The notes below the pieces were generated by a model. It was not told the DNA's origin. It ran no database searches and saw only the letters and a program-made list of their open reading frames with translations. From contig NZ_JNLX01000060.1 in NCBI RefSeq assembly GCF_000715495.1, positions 1 to 64,000 of the forward strand: a DNA stretch of 64,000 nt, read 5' to 3'. This document shows positions 44,366 to 53,389 of the stretch, piece after piece. Positions within the stretch are counted from its first letter, which is position 1. Every line of letters begins with the position of its first letter. A program made the position numbers and the translations under genes. Origin of the DNA: Hymenobacter sp. IS2118 (GTDB taxonomy: Bacteria > Bacteroidota > Bacteroidia > Cytophagales > Hymenobacteraceae).

Positions 44366-46344
44366 TCCCAAGCCGTGCGGTAGCCGCCAATGCGCTCCAC
44401 GTACGCCAGCAGCTCCTTGAAGAACGGGTTGGAGCTGAGCGTGGATGAGTCGCCCACCAGCAGCAGCTTGCGGCGGGCGCGGGTCATGCCCACGTTCATG
44501 CGGCGGATGTCGCTCAGGAAGCCGATTTCGCCGTGGTTGTTGCTGCGGGTGAGGGAAATGGCAATGATGTCGCGCTCCTGGCCCTGAAACGAGTCCACGG
44601 TGCCCACGCTCAGCATGCGGTGCGCCATTAGTCCATTCAGCTCGTCGTTTTCCTCAATGGCGTCCTTCAAATAGTTGATTTGGGCGCGGTAGGGGGCAAT
44701 TACGCCAATGGTGAGCAGGTCTTCCTCGTGCTCCACTTGGTCGTAGGGTTCCAGGAGCTGGGCGAGGCGCTTGAGGAGCAGGTCGGCTTCTTCGGGGTTG
44801 GCGGTGGAGCGGCTTTCCGGAATGGTGATTTCCTGAAAGCCGAAGCCGGCCGTGTCGAGAAACTCCACCGGCAGGTCGGGCGCGAAGCTCAGGTCGTAGG
44901 CATCAAGCCCGGCGTGGCGCACGGTGTCGTGGGCAACGAGCTGGCCGTCGTAGAATTGCTCCGAGCTGAATTCCATAATCTGCTCGTGCATGCGGTACTG
45001 CACCATGAGCATGCGGGCCGTGGCCGGCTGGCGCTTGATGCACTTCTCAAACAGCGTTTCGCGCAGGCCCTCGCGGGCCGCTTTTTCGCTCTTCACGGTG
45101 GGCGGCAACTGGTGGTGGTCGCCGGCCAGCACCACGCGTTTGGCCTTGGCAATCGGAATCCAGCAGCCCGGCTCCAGCGCCTGCGCCGCTTCGTCAATAA
45201 ACACCGTTTCGTAGGTGAGGTGGCGGATGTTGCGGTTGCTGGCGCCCACCAGCGTGCAGGTTATCACCTGCACCGACTCCAGCAAATCCTCGGTGATGTA
45301 GCGCTCCAAATCGTCGGCCTGCTGAAACAGCATCTTGGCCTCTTCCTTCAGCATCCGGCGCTGCTGCTGCTCTTCGTAGCCGAAGTTGCGCACGTGCTTG
45401 CTAGCGGTTTCGCGGTACTGGTCGGCGGTCTGGCGCATCGAGCGCATCTCGTTGTAGCTCTTATGGGCCATCACCTGGGCATCGAGAGTGTGCTCGAGTA
45501 GTAAGTCCGACACGCGGCTGGGGTTGCCCATCCGAATGACGTTGACGCCGCGCTCGGCCAGCTTTTCAGTGAGCAGGTCCACGGCCGTGTTGCTGGGCGC
45601 GCAGACAAGCACGCGCCGCTCGCGCCGGATGGTTTCCAGAATGGCCTGCACCAGCGTGGTGGTTTTGCCGGTGCCGGGCGGGCCGTGAATAATGGCCACA
45701 TCCTGCGCCGCCAGCACGTGGCGCACCGCCGCCAGCTGACTTTCGTTGAGCGGGCTGGGGTAGAAGAGGTCGTCGGCTTTCTCGGCCCGGAACCGGGCCT
45801 CCCGGGCGCCCAGCAGCACGTCGCGCAGCTCGGCCAGCCGGTCGCCGTAGGCGCCCATCACCTTGCCCAGGGCGTAGTCCATCTCCCGGTAGCTCACCTC
45901 ATCAAACGTCAGGTCGATGCCCATCTTGCCGCCATCCAGCACCCAGTCGGGCAGGTCTTCCTTATTGGTGGAGAGCAGTAGCTTGTTGCGCCGCACGCTG
46001 GTAATCACGCCGCTGAGCGTGGGTCGGTCGGTGGCCGAGCGGCCGGGCACGTTGCCAAACAGCGAAGCGTTTTTGCCGACCTGAAACAGGTGCAGGCCCT
46101 GCTGTCCGGCCGGGCGCTCCAGCTCCAGCACCACTTTGCCCCCAAAGCCAATGTCTTCCTTGGTAATGGTGACGGGGTACCAGGTCAGGCCGCGCTGCTG
46201 GCGCTCGGCAATACTGGCCTTAGCGTTTTTCAGCTTGAACTGCTCCAGGTCTTCCTTCTGCTCGAGCTGCATGAGGGCCTGAACGCGGCGCAGCTCTTTC
46301 TCAATGGCGTAAGGGTCGGTGGGGATGAAAGTGAGGTCGGACAA
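44353..46344 (-). CDS. SF1B DNA/RNA helicase, IGHMBP2/Upf1-like
   Basis: A 663-residue superfamily 1B helicase of the IGHMBP2-like bacterial group. An N-terminal OB-like domain (GLTWYPVTITKEDIGFGGKV) precedes the helicase core: Q/motif I HGPPGTGKTTTLVQAI, Ia VLVCAPSNTAVDLLTEKL, II TVFIDEAAQALEPGC, III LAGDHHQLPPTV, IV MLMVQYRMHEQIMEF, V TVDSFQGQERDIIAIS and VI NVGMTRARRKLLLVGD. These enzymes translocate 5'-3' on single strands; the cellular job in Bacteroidota is unknown. ATG at 46344. The last residues fall in the repeat tract next to the GxxExxY gene. A second, longer SF1B helicase is at 48577. Confidence 0.94.
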   Translation of the reverse strand: MSDLTFIPTDPYAIEKELRRVQALMQLEQKEDLEQFKLKNAKASIAERQQRGLTWYPVTITKEDIGFGGKVVLELERPAGQQGLHLFQVGKNASLFGNVPGRSATDRPTLSGVITSVRRNKLLLSTNKEDLPDWVLDGGKMGIDLTFDEVSYREMDYALGKVMGAYGDRLAELRDVLLGAREARFRAEKADDLFYPSPLNESQLAAVRHVLAAQDVAIIHGPPGTGKTTTLVQAILETIRRERRVLVCAPSNTAVDLLTEKLAERGVNVIRMGNPSRVSDLLLEHTLDAQVMAHKSYNEMRSMRQTADQYRETASKHVRNFGYEEQQQRRMLKEEAKMLFQQADDLERYITEDLLESVQVITCTLVGASNRNIRHLTYETVFIDEAAQALEPGCWIPIAKAKRVVLAGDHHQLPPTVKSEKAAREGLRETLFEKCIKRQPATARMLMVQYRMHEQIMEFSSEQFYDGQLVAHDTVRHAGLDAYDLSFAPDLPVEFLDTAGFGFQEITIPESRSTANPEEADLLLKRLAQLLEPYDQVEHEEDLLTIGVIAPYRAQINYLKDAIEENDELNGLMAHRMLSVGTVDSFQGQERDIIAISLTRSNNHGEIGFLSDIRRMNVGMTRARRKLLLVGDSSTLSSNPFFKELLAYVERIGGYRTAWEIAD

Positions 46345-46410
46345 AGCAATGCGGGTTGGGTTCGTTGGCGAACGCGAACAACCATTAACGAGTGATGATT
46401 TATTTAACTG

Positions 46411-46893
46411 CTACCGCCAATGCGGTAGTGTCGAGCAGAGTATTTCAGCAAAATCCTGCGTTAGCTCGGGGGCAGACTGATTTGCTTGGTGTTCCTTAAT
46501 CAGCCGAACAGCGGCCAAGCTATAACAACTTTTCACGCGAAGGTTTGCGATGTCCTTCGCCTTAATAATGGCTTTGATAGGTCGATTCGATTTTCGATGA
46601 TGCCCAATCACAACAACTCGGTCGCAGGTGCCCGGAAACCAGTCAATGATATAAACCTTAGCTCCGACGCGGAAATGCTTGGTGCCTATGCGGGTTTCTT
46701 CACCATTAGGTCCGTATGACTGTTCGGCAATAATATTACCGATAGCAGCACAGAAAGACTCTTGACTATTTTCAGGGTCCATAGTTGCCCATAGTTTCTT
46801 TAAGCCGCTGCCAGCAGTACTTCGGCCGAAATGCCCAGGTTTGAGTACATAGCTGTAATAAGCTTCTGCAAATGCAGTAGCTTCTTCACGCAA
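46411..46893 (-). CDS. Hypothetical protein overlapping the Imm51-like gene
   Basis: A 160-residue frame, AT-richer than its neighbours. I do not recognise the family. The middle contains a strand-rich block HFRVGAKVYIIDWFPGTCDR then VVVIGHHRKSNRPIKAII, followed by a helix ending in LAAVRLIKEHQ. The only available start is TTG at 46893, overlapping the end of the upstream gene by 8 bases at a run of six T residues. Either it is translated by coupling from the upstream gene, or an indel in the T run has split one longer gene. Function unknown. Confidence 0.55.
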   Translation of the reverse strand: MREEATAFAEAYYSYVLKPGHFGRSTAGSGLKKLWATMDPENSQESFCAAIGNIIAEQSYGPNGEETRIGTKHFRVGAKVYIIDWFPGTCDRVVVIGHHRKSNRPIKAIIKAKDIANLRVKSCYSLAAVRLIKEHQANQSAPELTQDFAEILCSTLPHWR

Positions 46894-47245
46894 AAAAGTC
46901 GTCCGGGTCGGTTTGGCTCAGGTACTTCTGGAGCTTGGGCAGGGTGCCGAAAAAGGGAAGGACGCAGGCCAGGAACTGGTCGGCCACGGCCTGACTGGGG
47001 GCGTAGGCTACGAAGGTGTGGCCGCCTTCCTCAAACTCGATTTCATCGAGCAAAGTGGGCTGGTGCTCCTCGATAATGGTTTCAATGTGCTCGACCCAGC
47101 ACTCGGCGGTGCCGCCGAACCCGTGGTTCTGAAAGAGGACGTAGTATTCTTCGAGGCCGCCTACGTCGGCGAAAATGGCCAGCTGGCGCTCGGGCGAAGT
47201 GGGCGGCGGCAGGGGCGCCATCTGGAAAGGAAACGTAGCGGACAT
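46886..47245 (-). CDS. Imm51-like small acidic protein
   Basis: A 119-residue acidic protein without a signal peptide. LAIFADVGGLEEYYVLFQNH, the following GFGGTAECWVEHIETIIEEH and LLDEIEFEEGGHTFVAYAPS resemble immunity protein 51 (Imm51), a family found in contact-dependent toxin systems; this is a partial match by eye. No toxin gene is recognisable beside it. The ATG at 47245 has a TACTTTG element only 5 bases upstream, suggesting a leaderless or very short leader. The C-terminus overlaps the following frame by 8 bases. Confidence 0.65.
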   Translation of the reverse strand: MSATFPFQMAPLPPPTSPERQLAIFADVGGLEEYYVLFQNHGFGGTAECWVEHIETIIEEHQPTLLDEIEFEEGGHTFVAYAPSQAVADQFLACVLPFFGTLPKLQKYLSQTDPDDFFA

Positions 47246-47250
47246 AGCAT

Positions 47251-47257
47251 CAAAGTA
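47251..47257 (-). promoter_or_regulatory. Candidate -7-like element at the Imm51-like start
   Basis: Minus-strand TACTTTG lies 5 bases ahead of the ATG at 47245, the same heptamer and similar placement as for acpH and the pabC-like gene. Confidence 0.3.
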
Positions 47258-47260
47258 CGG

Positions 47261-47902
47261 CTATTTGCGGCGGGCAGGAGGCGTTTTCCGGCGATTGAGC
47301 GCCACTACCAGGCCGATACTTACTGCGGCCAGCCCGGCAATAAGGGCGTCGCGCACGAACTGGCCCTGCTTGACCTCGGCGATTTCGGCTTCGAGGTTAC
47401 GCTCGCGGGTAATCCGCTGCTTTTCGCGCTGCCGGAGGTTTTCGGTTTCGTTTTGAACTTCGGACAGGCGCTGGGAAGTGTTGTTGCGGTCGTCGCGGCT
47501 GGTGCTTTCCAGGTGGGTGGTGGTGGCGGCCAGGCGCACGGACGTGGTGCGGGCCTGCTGGGCGGTGGCGTTGAGCACGTCCACAATCTGCTGGTCTTTG
47601 TCAACGATTCCCTGCAACGCATCCACCACTTCCTGTAAATCCTTTTTGGAAGCCTTGTTGCCGAACAGGCTGTGCCGCTGGGCGCTGGCGGCGGCATATT
47701 GGCGGGTGAGCACGGACCGCTCGCGCAACAGACCGGGCAGGCGGGCGTCCAGCACCAGTGAATCGGCCTGGCCGAAAGCGGCGCTGAGCGGCGCCGTGCT
47801 GAGCAGGCCAAGGAGGGCAAGCGAAAGAAAAAAGGGCCGTTTGGCGGGTGGCGGCGTTCTTTGTAGTACCGATAGGATGGGTGTCAAACAGGCAGTCATC
47901 AT
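47261..47902 (-). CDS. Coiled-coil envelope protein with C-terminal membrane anchor
   Basis: A 213-residue protein. A hydrophobic N-terminal segment (FFLSLALLGLLSTAPLSAA, signal-like) is followed by a long helical, coiled-coil region from about residue 60 to 170 (KDLQEVVDALQGIVDKDQQI, NRLTRERNLEAEIAEVKQG-like helices with heptad spacing) and a terminal transmembrane helix (LIAGLAAVSIGLVVAL) with a basic tail. I do not recognise the family; a periplasmic coiled coil anchored in the inner membrane is the simplest reading. Start ATG at 47902 or 47899. It is divergent from and nearly abuts the lipoprotein gene at 47916. Confidence 0.65.
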   Translation of the reverse strand: MMTACLTPILSVLQRTPPPAKRPFFLSLALLGLLSTAPLSAAFGQADSLVLDARLPGLLRERSVLTRQYAAASAQRHSLFGNKASKKDLQEVVDALQGIVDKDQQIVDVLNATAQQARTTSVRLAATTTHLESTSRDDRNNTSQRLSEVQNETENLRQREKQRITRERNLEAEIAEVKQGQFVRDALIAGLAAVSIGLVVALNRRKTPPARRK

Positions 47903-47915
47903 CAAATTTATGGTT

Positions 47916-48386
47916 ATGAGCAAGAATACGTGGCTCCTGATGGGAGTTTTGGGAATGACAACGGCCGGGTGCACCACCAGCCAGAAAACCCCCACGCTGT
48001 ACGGTACGTCGGCCGTGCCCGCAGCGGCTAACTCCGATGCGAGCAGCACCGTGCTGCCGTTTGTGGTGCGCGGCGTGAGCGAAGACGCAACCTACGGGTA
48101 CACGGCCGAAAATCCGGTGCGGGTGGGTGGCGGACGCACCGCTGGCGCCCGCAATCAGCAGCGCTACCTGAACGCGCTGAAAGGCCCCAAGGGCCAGCCC
48201 GTTACCTACGAGCGCCAGGCCAGCTGCTGCGCCTTCAAAACCCGCCGGGGCGCCGTTGACAACACGGCCCTGCTGGACGTGTACCAGGTAAGCTGGGAGG
48301 GGAAATCGAGCCCCGTTACGCTCTACATCAACATGTACCGCAGTGGCCGGCTAGTGGCGCCGCAGGGCTTCACGGGGGCCCGCTAG
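47916..48386 (+). CDS. Bacteroidota lipoprotein, often mislabelled as KDO-8-phosphate synthase
   Basis: A 156-residue predicted lipoprotein (WLLMGVLGMTTAGC lipobox). The mature part has DATYGYTAENPVRVGGG, RYLNALKGPKGQPVTYERQ, SCCAFKTRRG and LLDVYQVSWEGKSSPVTLYI, a conserved pattern in Bacteroidota lipoproteins that databases often name 2-dehydro-3-deoxyphosphooctonate aldolase. Nothing here resembles that TIM-barrel enzyme, and size and export argue against it. Two adjacent Cys in the mature protein are conserved. Start ATG at 47916 or two codons earlier. Function unknown. Confidence 0.8.
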   Translation: MSKNTWLLMGVLGMTTAGCTTSQKTPTLYGTSAVPAAANSDASSTVLPFVVRGVSEDATYGYTAENPVRVGGGRTAGARNQQRYLNALKGPKGQPVTYERQASCCAFKTRRGAVDNTALLDVYQVSWEGKSSPVTLYINMYRSGRLVAPQGFTGAR

Positions 48387-48576
48387 GCGCGGGGAGGCGG
48401 CGCCGACTACATTTATAGATAGTGCTTTAAAAGCCTAACCAACTAGGCTGTTTGGATAGTCTCTGAGTAGTAGTGCAAAAGTAAACAGGTTGCTCGCAGT
48501 CGTTTGTTAGTCAATTTATTGTGGCTGAAAAAAAACAACTGACAACGAGCAAGCAATAACAAAATCCTCTACCCCG

Positions 48577-51500
48577 ATGGCTACCCGCTACTACCCGCAC
48601 CTGATTGCCCTGGCCACCGACGTGGCCGCCGCGCCCGCCGACCAGCTGCCCAAGCTGCGCAAGCTCCTCGAAACGGTGCTGCGCGACGAGTGCAAGCGGC
48701 AGGAAGCGTCTTTTGTCAACCTCAGCCAAGCCATTGGCCTGGTGGCGTACGAGCGGAACTTGCCGGTGGCCTTGCGCAGTCAGCTCCAGGCCCTGCGCTT
48801 GGCGGCCAACCTGGTGGTGCACGAAAGCTACGCCGGTACGCCCCTGGAAGCAGCCAGTGGCTTTGCCGCCGTGGCCGCCCTGGTGCTGTACCTGACCGGT
48901 AGCGCGTATGACGGGCCCACGCTGCTGGCCGCGCCGGAACCGGCAGATTGGGCGGCCGAAAGCAGCCTGCAAGAATCACAAGCCTCAGTGCCTGAGGTGG
49001 GCACCGCGGGCACGGTGTGGCGGGTGAACGTGCTGCACGCCGACCTACCCACCGGCGAGCTGACCGTGGAAATGGCCACGCCGGCCGACGGCCGCCCCGC
49101 CGCGCCGTTTCGGCTGCTGCTGCCGGTGGCCTACGAAAACCTGCTGCCGCTGGCCGCCGCGCTGCACCCCACACTGCACCTCATTGGCCCGGTGCTGCTG
49201 CCCGATGGCCGCGTGCGGGCACGCCGCGTGGTGCTGGAACCCGACTACCTGATAAGCGTGACCACGGTGGCCGAGTGCGCCCAGCGCGACGGCACCATCC
49301 CGGAATGGGCGCTGCTGAACGCGTTTCTGCCCGATGAAACGTCGCGCCCCTTGGTGCTAGGAAATCTGGTGAACCTGCTGCTGGACGAGGAAGTGAGCCA
49401 CGCAGCCCGGCAAGCTGAGGGCAAACCCCAGGAAGATGCGGCCAAATCGCGGCTCGAAAAGTTGCTGGGGCTGCGCGATACCATTCTGCCGTTTGGCGGA
49501 ACGAGGGAGGCGGCACCGGTTGCCGGAAACGACGAGGAATTCGACCTGGAAGCATTTCTGAAAAAGCGGCTGTTTCGCACCTCGCCGCTGGCGTTGAGCA
49601 CGTTGCCGGAGTTTCAGACGCGGACGGGCGTGCCCGAGCTGCTCAACGACCTGCGCCGGCACCACCGCACCCTGCGTGAAACCCGCGTGCAGGGCTTCGT
49701 GGCCGAAAGCCGCACCGGCTACCAGCAGGAGCCCCTGCGCCTGGCCGACTGCTTCCTCGAACCCACGTTTTTGTCGGCCACCTATGGCTTACAGGGTCGG
49801 CTGGATTTATTGCACGAAAGCAGCACCGGCTACGACCTCATTGAGCTGAAAAGCTCCACCAAAGTGCCCTACGCCGAGCCCTGGAGCAACCACGCGGCCC
49901 AGGCCCAGCTCTACCGGCTGCTGCTCGAGTCGGTGTTTGGGGCCGATGGGGAAACGGCCGGGCGGGGGCGCACCAGTATTTTATACTCGAATGCGGCCAC
50001 CGGGCAGGTCGCCGTGCGGCGCGTCGACCAGGACCAGGAGTTGATTGACCGGCTGCTCTCGGCCCGCAACCAACTGGTGGGCACCGAGCTGCAGCTGGCC
50101 CGCGCCACCGGCCCGCGCCAAACGGCGCACTTACTGGCCCCGGTGCTGCACCCGAATCTGATGGCGCTGCCATCGTTCGGCAGGACCAAGGCCGAAAAAG
50201 TGGCCAACGCCTGGGCCGCGGCCGACCCCGTGGAACGCGCCTACTGCCTGGAGCTGGCCCGCTTCACGGCTCGCGAAATGCGCCTGACCCTGCTCGGCGA
50301 CGAGGCCCGGCCCGGCGACGCCGGCGGCCAGGCCGGTCTGTGGCTGCTGCCCCAGGCCCGCAAGCACCAGAATTTCAGCCTGCTTGATGATTTGGTGCTG
50401 TTGGAAGACCACAGCAATGCTGAGGACGACGCCCGCGAAGGGCTGGGGCCACACCTCATTTTTCAGCGCCCGGTGGGCGGGCGGGAGGTCAACTTCCGGG
50501 CCGGCGATACCCTTATCCTCTACCCGCGCCGGAAAGTGGGGACACAGGAAACGGCGAGTCTGGAGGCTCAAAATGCAGCGGAAGCTGGGGTTTCACGCTC
50601 CGGCGCAAGCCTCCCAAACCCCAATATCAAACATCCAGATTCCCAGGTTTCCAAGTCCCTGAGTCCCCTCGATAGCCAGGTGGTGAAAGTGGTGTTGGCC
50701 GAAGACCTCCGGGCCGATGGGCAGGTGGTGCTGAGCGTGCGCAACCGCCGCATGGCCCCACGCTACCTGCGGGGGCATTCGCACTGGGCCCTGGAGCCGG
50801 ATACGTACGACACCTTCCGGCGGGAGTGGGCGGGGCTGTCGGCCTTTCTCAGCCTGGCGCCGGAGCGGCGCCTGCGCCTGCTGGCCCGCACCGGCCCGCG
50901 CCCGCCCGAGGACTGGAACCCGGCTGCCGCGCCGGCCACCACCGCTTCGGAAGTAGTGGCCCGCGCCCTGGCGGCGCCCGATTGGTTTGTGCTCTGCGGC
51001 CCGCCCGGCACCGGCAAAACCCGGGCGGTGCTGCGGGAGCTGGCGGTCAATCTGTACCAGCAGGACAAGCAGGTGCTGCTGGCGGCCTATACCAACCGCG
51101 CGGTAGACGAAATCTGCGAGCAACTGGTGGATGCCGGGCTGCCGTTTATTCGGGTGGGCTCGCGGCTGGGCACGGCCCCCGTGTACCGGCCGTATCTGCT
51201 CGATAACATGCTGCGCGACTGCACCACCCGGCAGGTTGTGCGCGGCCGGCTGACCACCTGTCCGTTCTACGTGGGCACCGTGGCCAGCCTGCTGGGCAAG
51301 CCCGAGCTGTTTATGCTCAAGCAGTTCGACGTGGCGGTGGTGGACGAAGCCAGCCAGGTGCTGGAATCTCCGATGCTGGCGCTGCTGGCCAAGGTGCGCA
51401 AGTTTGTTCTGATTGGGGACCACCGGCAGCTGCCCGCCGTGGTGGCCCAGGAGCCCGAAACCAGCGCCATCGCCGCCGAGTGTGCCGACCTGCTGCGCGA

Positions 51501-52230
51501 CGAATTGGGGCTGACCAACCTGCGTAATTCCTACTTCGAGCGCCTTTTTCGGCGCGCCGAGACGCATTGGCCGCACGCCCACGGCACCCTGGCCGACCAG
51601 TACCGCATGCACGAAGAGCTGGCCGCGCTGGTGAACCAGGATTTCTACGAAAACCAGCTCCGCTGCCCGCAGTCCTGGCAGTCGGCACCGCTGGACCGGG
51701 CATCGTGGCCGGCTCCGGATGCGGCCGATGCTTTTACAACCGCTTTGCGCACGCAGCGAGTGGTGTTTGTACCCACCCGCCGCCTGCCCGAAGATTTGTC
51801 GATGAAGGAATCGGCGCAGGAAGCCGAACTGGCTGCCCGCGCCGCCGCTTACGTTGCCCAGGGTTACGGCCCGCAGTTCAACCCCGAAACCACGTTGGGT
51901 ATCATCGCCAGCTACCGCAACCAGGCGGCCCGCATCCGGGTGCGGCTGGCCCAGCTGGCTGTGGAGCTGGATTTGCCGGCCCTGGCCCGCGTCAGTGTCG
52001 ATACCGTGGAGCGCTACCAGGGCAGCCAACGCGAGGTAATTATCGTCAGTTTCTGCTGTCACCACGAGCACCAGTTGGAGCTGATGGTGTCGCCCGACGA
52101 AACCGGCCACGTGGACCGCAAGCTGAACGTGGCCCTGACGCGCGCGCGCCAGCAGCTGGTGCTATTGGGCAATGAGCTGGTGCTGAGCCGGGCGCCGCAC
52201 CACGCGGCCCTATTGGCACGAATCAATTGA
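48577..52230 (+). CDS. Dna2-like helicase-nuclease (PD-(D/E)XK plus SF1B helicase)
   Basis: A 1217-residue protein. The N-terminal 350 residues are unassigned. Residues about 395-450 carry a RecB/Dna2-type nuclease: GLQGRLDLLHESSTGYDLIE, LKSSTKV and AAQAQLYRLLLE (Asp, Glu-x-Lys, Q-x-x-x-Y). The helicase core begins near residue 805 with LCGPPGTGKTRAVLREL, then AAYTNRAVDEICEQLV, VAVVDEASQVLESPM, LIGDHRQLPAVV, DQYRMHEELAALV, SVDTVERYQGSQREVIIVSF and NVALTRARQQLVLLG. The layout matches Dna2; the four Cys ligands of its Fe-S cluster are not apparent. Residues about 655-705 are a low-complexity Ser/Asn/Pro-rich insertion. A DNA-repair or end-processing role is likely. ATG at 48577. Confidence 0.9.
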   Translation: MATRYYPHLIALATDVAAAPADQLPKLRKLLETVLRDECKRQEASFVNLSQAIGLVAYERNLPVALRSQLQALRLAANLVVHESYAGTPLEAASGFAAVAALVLYLTGSAYDGPTLLAAPEPADWAAESSLQESQASVPEVGTAGTVWRVNVLHADLPTGELTVEMATPADGRPAAPFRLLLPVAYENLLPLAAALHPTLHLIGPVLLPDGRVRARRVVLEPDYLISVTTVAECAQRDGTIPEWALLNAFLPDETSRPLVLGNLVNLLLDEEVSHAARQAEGKPQEDAAKSRLEKLLGLRDTILPFGGTREAAPVAGNDEEFDLEAFLKKRLFRTSPLALSTLPEFQTRTGVPELLNDLRRHHRTLRETRVQGFVAESRTGYQQEPLRLADCFLEPTFLSATYGLQGRLDLLHESSTGYDLIELKSSTKVPYAEPWSNHAAQAQLYRLLLESVFGADGETAGRGRTSILYSNAATGQVAVRRVDQDQELIDRLLSARNQLVGTELQLARATGPRQTAHLLAPVLHPNLMALPSFGRTKAEKVANAWAAADPVERAYCLELARFTAREMRLTLLGDEARPGDAGGQAGLWLLPQARKHQNFSLLDDLVLLEDHSNAEDDAREGLGPHLIFQRPVGGREVNFRAGDTLILYPRRKVGTQETASLEAQNAAEAGVSRSGASLPNPNIKHPDSQVSKSLSPLDSQVVKVVLAEDLRADGQVVLSVRNRRMAPRYLRGHSHWALEPDTYDTFRREWAGLSAFLSLAPERRLRLLARTGPRPPEDWNPAAAPATTASEVVARALAAPDWFVLCGPPGTGKTRAVLRELAVNLYQQDKQVLLAAYTNRAVDEICEQLVDAGLPFIRVGSRLGTAPVYRPYLLDNMLRDCTTRQVVRGRLTTCPFYVGTVASLLGKPELFMLKQFDVAVVDEASQVLESPMLALLAKVRKFVLIGDHRQLPAVVAQEPETSAIAAECADLLRDELGLTNLRNSYFERLFRRAETHWPHAHGTLADQYRMHEELAALVNQDFYENQLRCPQSWQSAPLDRASWPAPDAADAFTTALRTQRVVFVPTRRLPEDLSMKESAQEAELAARAAAYVAQGYGPQFNPETTLGIIASYRNQAARIRVRLAQLAVELDLPALARVSVDTVERYQGSQREVIIVSFCCHHEHQLELMVSPDETGHVDRKLNVALTRARQQLVLLGNELVLSRAPHHAALLARIN

Positions 52231-52306
52231 GCCCACCAAAAAAAGCCAGACGCTGCCGGGCTGAGACGTACTCAGTTCGGCAACGCCTGGCTTTTTGGTG
52301 GGCTCA
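52228..52306. terminator. Large imperfect inverted repeat ending two convergent genes
   Basis: TGAGCCCACCAAAAAAAGCC and the following AG-A-CG pair with the inverse at 52284-52306 (GCCTGGCTTTTTGGTGGGCT). The stop codon of the helicase-nuclease (52228-52230) is the first three bases of the left arm. The convergent FKBP gene ends 31 bases beyond. Confidence 0.8.
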
Positions 52307-52336
52307 GGCTAAGCTATGATGAACTTGCTTTCGGGC

Positions 52337-53257
52337 CTAGCGGATTTCCAGCAATTCCAGCTCGAAGCGCAGCACCGCGTTGGAAGGTATGGTGGTGCCG
52401 GCGCCGACTGGGCCGTAAGCTTGCGACGAGGGCAGGAAAACTTCGGCCTTGTCGCCCTTGTGCATGAGGGTGATGGCTTCTTCAAAGCCCTTAACGACTG
52501 AGTTGCCACCGATTCGGAAGGAGAATGGGGTGTTGCCATTCTGGGAGGAAGCATCGAATACGGTGCCGTTGGCATCGAGGAAACGGCCGGTGTAGAGCAC
52601 CGAAACCGTAGAGCCTACGGTGGGCTTCGGCGCCGCAGGGTTGGTGGTGATGGGCAGGAAGTAGATGCCGGAGGGTTGTTTCTGGGCTCTCGTAACGTTC
52701 TTTTCGGTCAGGTATTTCACAATCAGCGCATCATCGATGGCATCGACATCAAGCACTTCCACTTCAAAACGTAATACTGAATTAGCAGGAATTTTGTCGC
52801 TGCTCTGCGAGCCGTAGGCCAGTGCCGAGGGAAGAATCAGCTCGGCCTTTTCGCCCACCCGCATCAGGGCAACGCCTTCTTCAAACCCGGAAATCAATCG
52901 ACCGCCCCCAACCTGGAAAATGAGCGATGCATTGGTTTGATTAGTATTAGTGTCGAATACGGTGCCGGCGGCGTCGAGCAACCGCCCGGTGTACTTCACC
53001 GAAACAATAGTGCCGCGGACGATTTTAGCACCGCTTGGGTTGGTGGTTATCGGCTGGAAATAGAGGCCCGAGGTCTGTTTCTGTGCGGTGGTGATGTTGT
53101 TGTCGGTCAGGTATTTTTGGATGAGGGCGTCGTCCCGGCCGCTGAAGTCCTCAACCTTGGGGTCGTCTTTGGAACAGGAGGTGGCGGAAAGGCCGGCCGT
53201 AGCCAGCAACATCAATAATAGAAACCGATTGAAGGCGGTGTAAACGGAATGCTTCAT
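52337..53257 (-). CDS. Lipoprotein with two tandem FKBP prolyl-isomerase domains
   Basis: A 306-residue predicted lipoprotein (LLLMLLATAGLSATSC). Two FKBP domains follow, each preceded by an I-x-K-Y-L-T-x-x-N-x-T-x-A-Q-K-Q segment (residues about 45-60 and 180-195). Domain 1 has TIVSVKYTGRLLDAAGTVFD, LISGFEEGVALMRVGEKAEL and SALAYGSQSSDKIPANSVL; domain 2 has the matching STVSVLYTGRFLDANGTVFD, VVKGFEEAITLMHKGDKAEV and SQAYGPVGAGTTIPSNAVLR. The whole unit of about 135 residues is duplicated. Expected at the outer membrane, assisting folding of exported proteins. ATG at 53257. Confidence 0.93.
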   Translation of the reverse strand: MKHSVYTAFNRFLLLMLLATAGLSATSCSKDDPKVEDFSGRDDALIQKYLTDNNITTAQKQTSGLYFQPITTNPSGAKIVRGTIVSVKYTGRLLDAAGTVFDTNTNQTNASLIFQVGGGRLISGFEEGVALMRVGEKAELILPSALAYGSQSSDKIPANSVLRFEVEVLDVDAIDDALIVKYLTEKNVTRAQKQPSGIYFLPITTNPAAPKPTVGSTVSVLYTGRFLDANGTVFDASSQNGNTPFSFRIGGNSVVKGFEEAITLMHKGDKAEVFLPSSQAYGPVGAGTTIPSNAVLRFELELLEIR

Positions 53258-53389
53258 GCGCTTTTTTTGGCGAAATTACGGGTTTATCCCCACTCTGACA
53301 CAGGAATGGGGGCGGCACCTCAATCATTCGCTATCGACTTTGGTTCCGACCCCCGGCCAATTCTCCTACTGCCCGGCAATGAGGCCCGG

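Noticed and set aside
47916..48386. Annotation as 2-dehydro-3-deoxyphosphooctonate aldolase
   Set aside because: The protein is a 156-residue lipoprotein without TIM-barrel or KdsA motifs; the name is a propagated database error.
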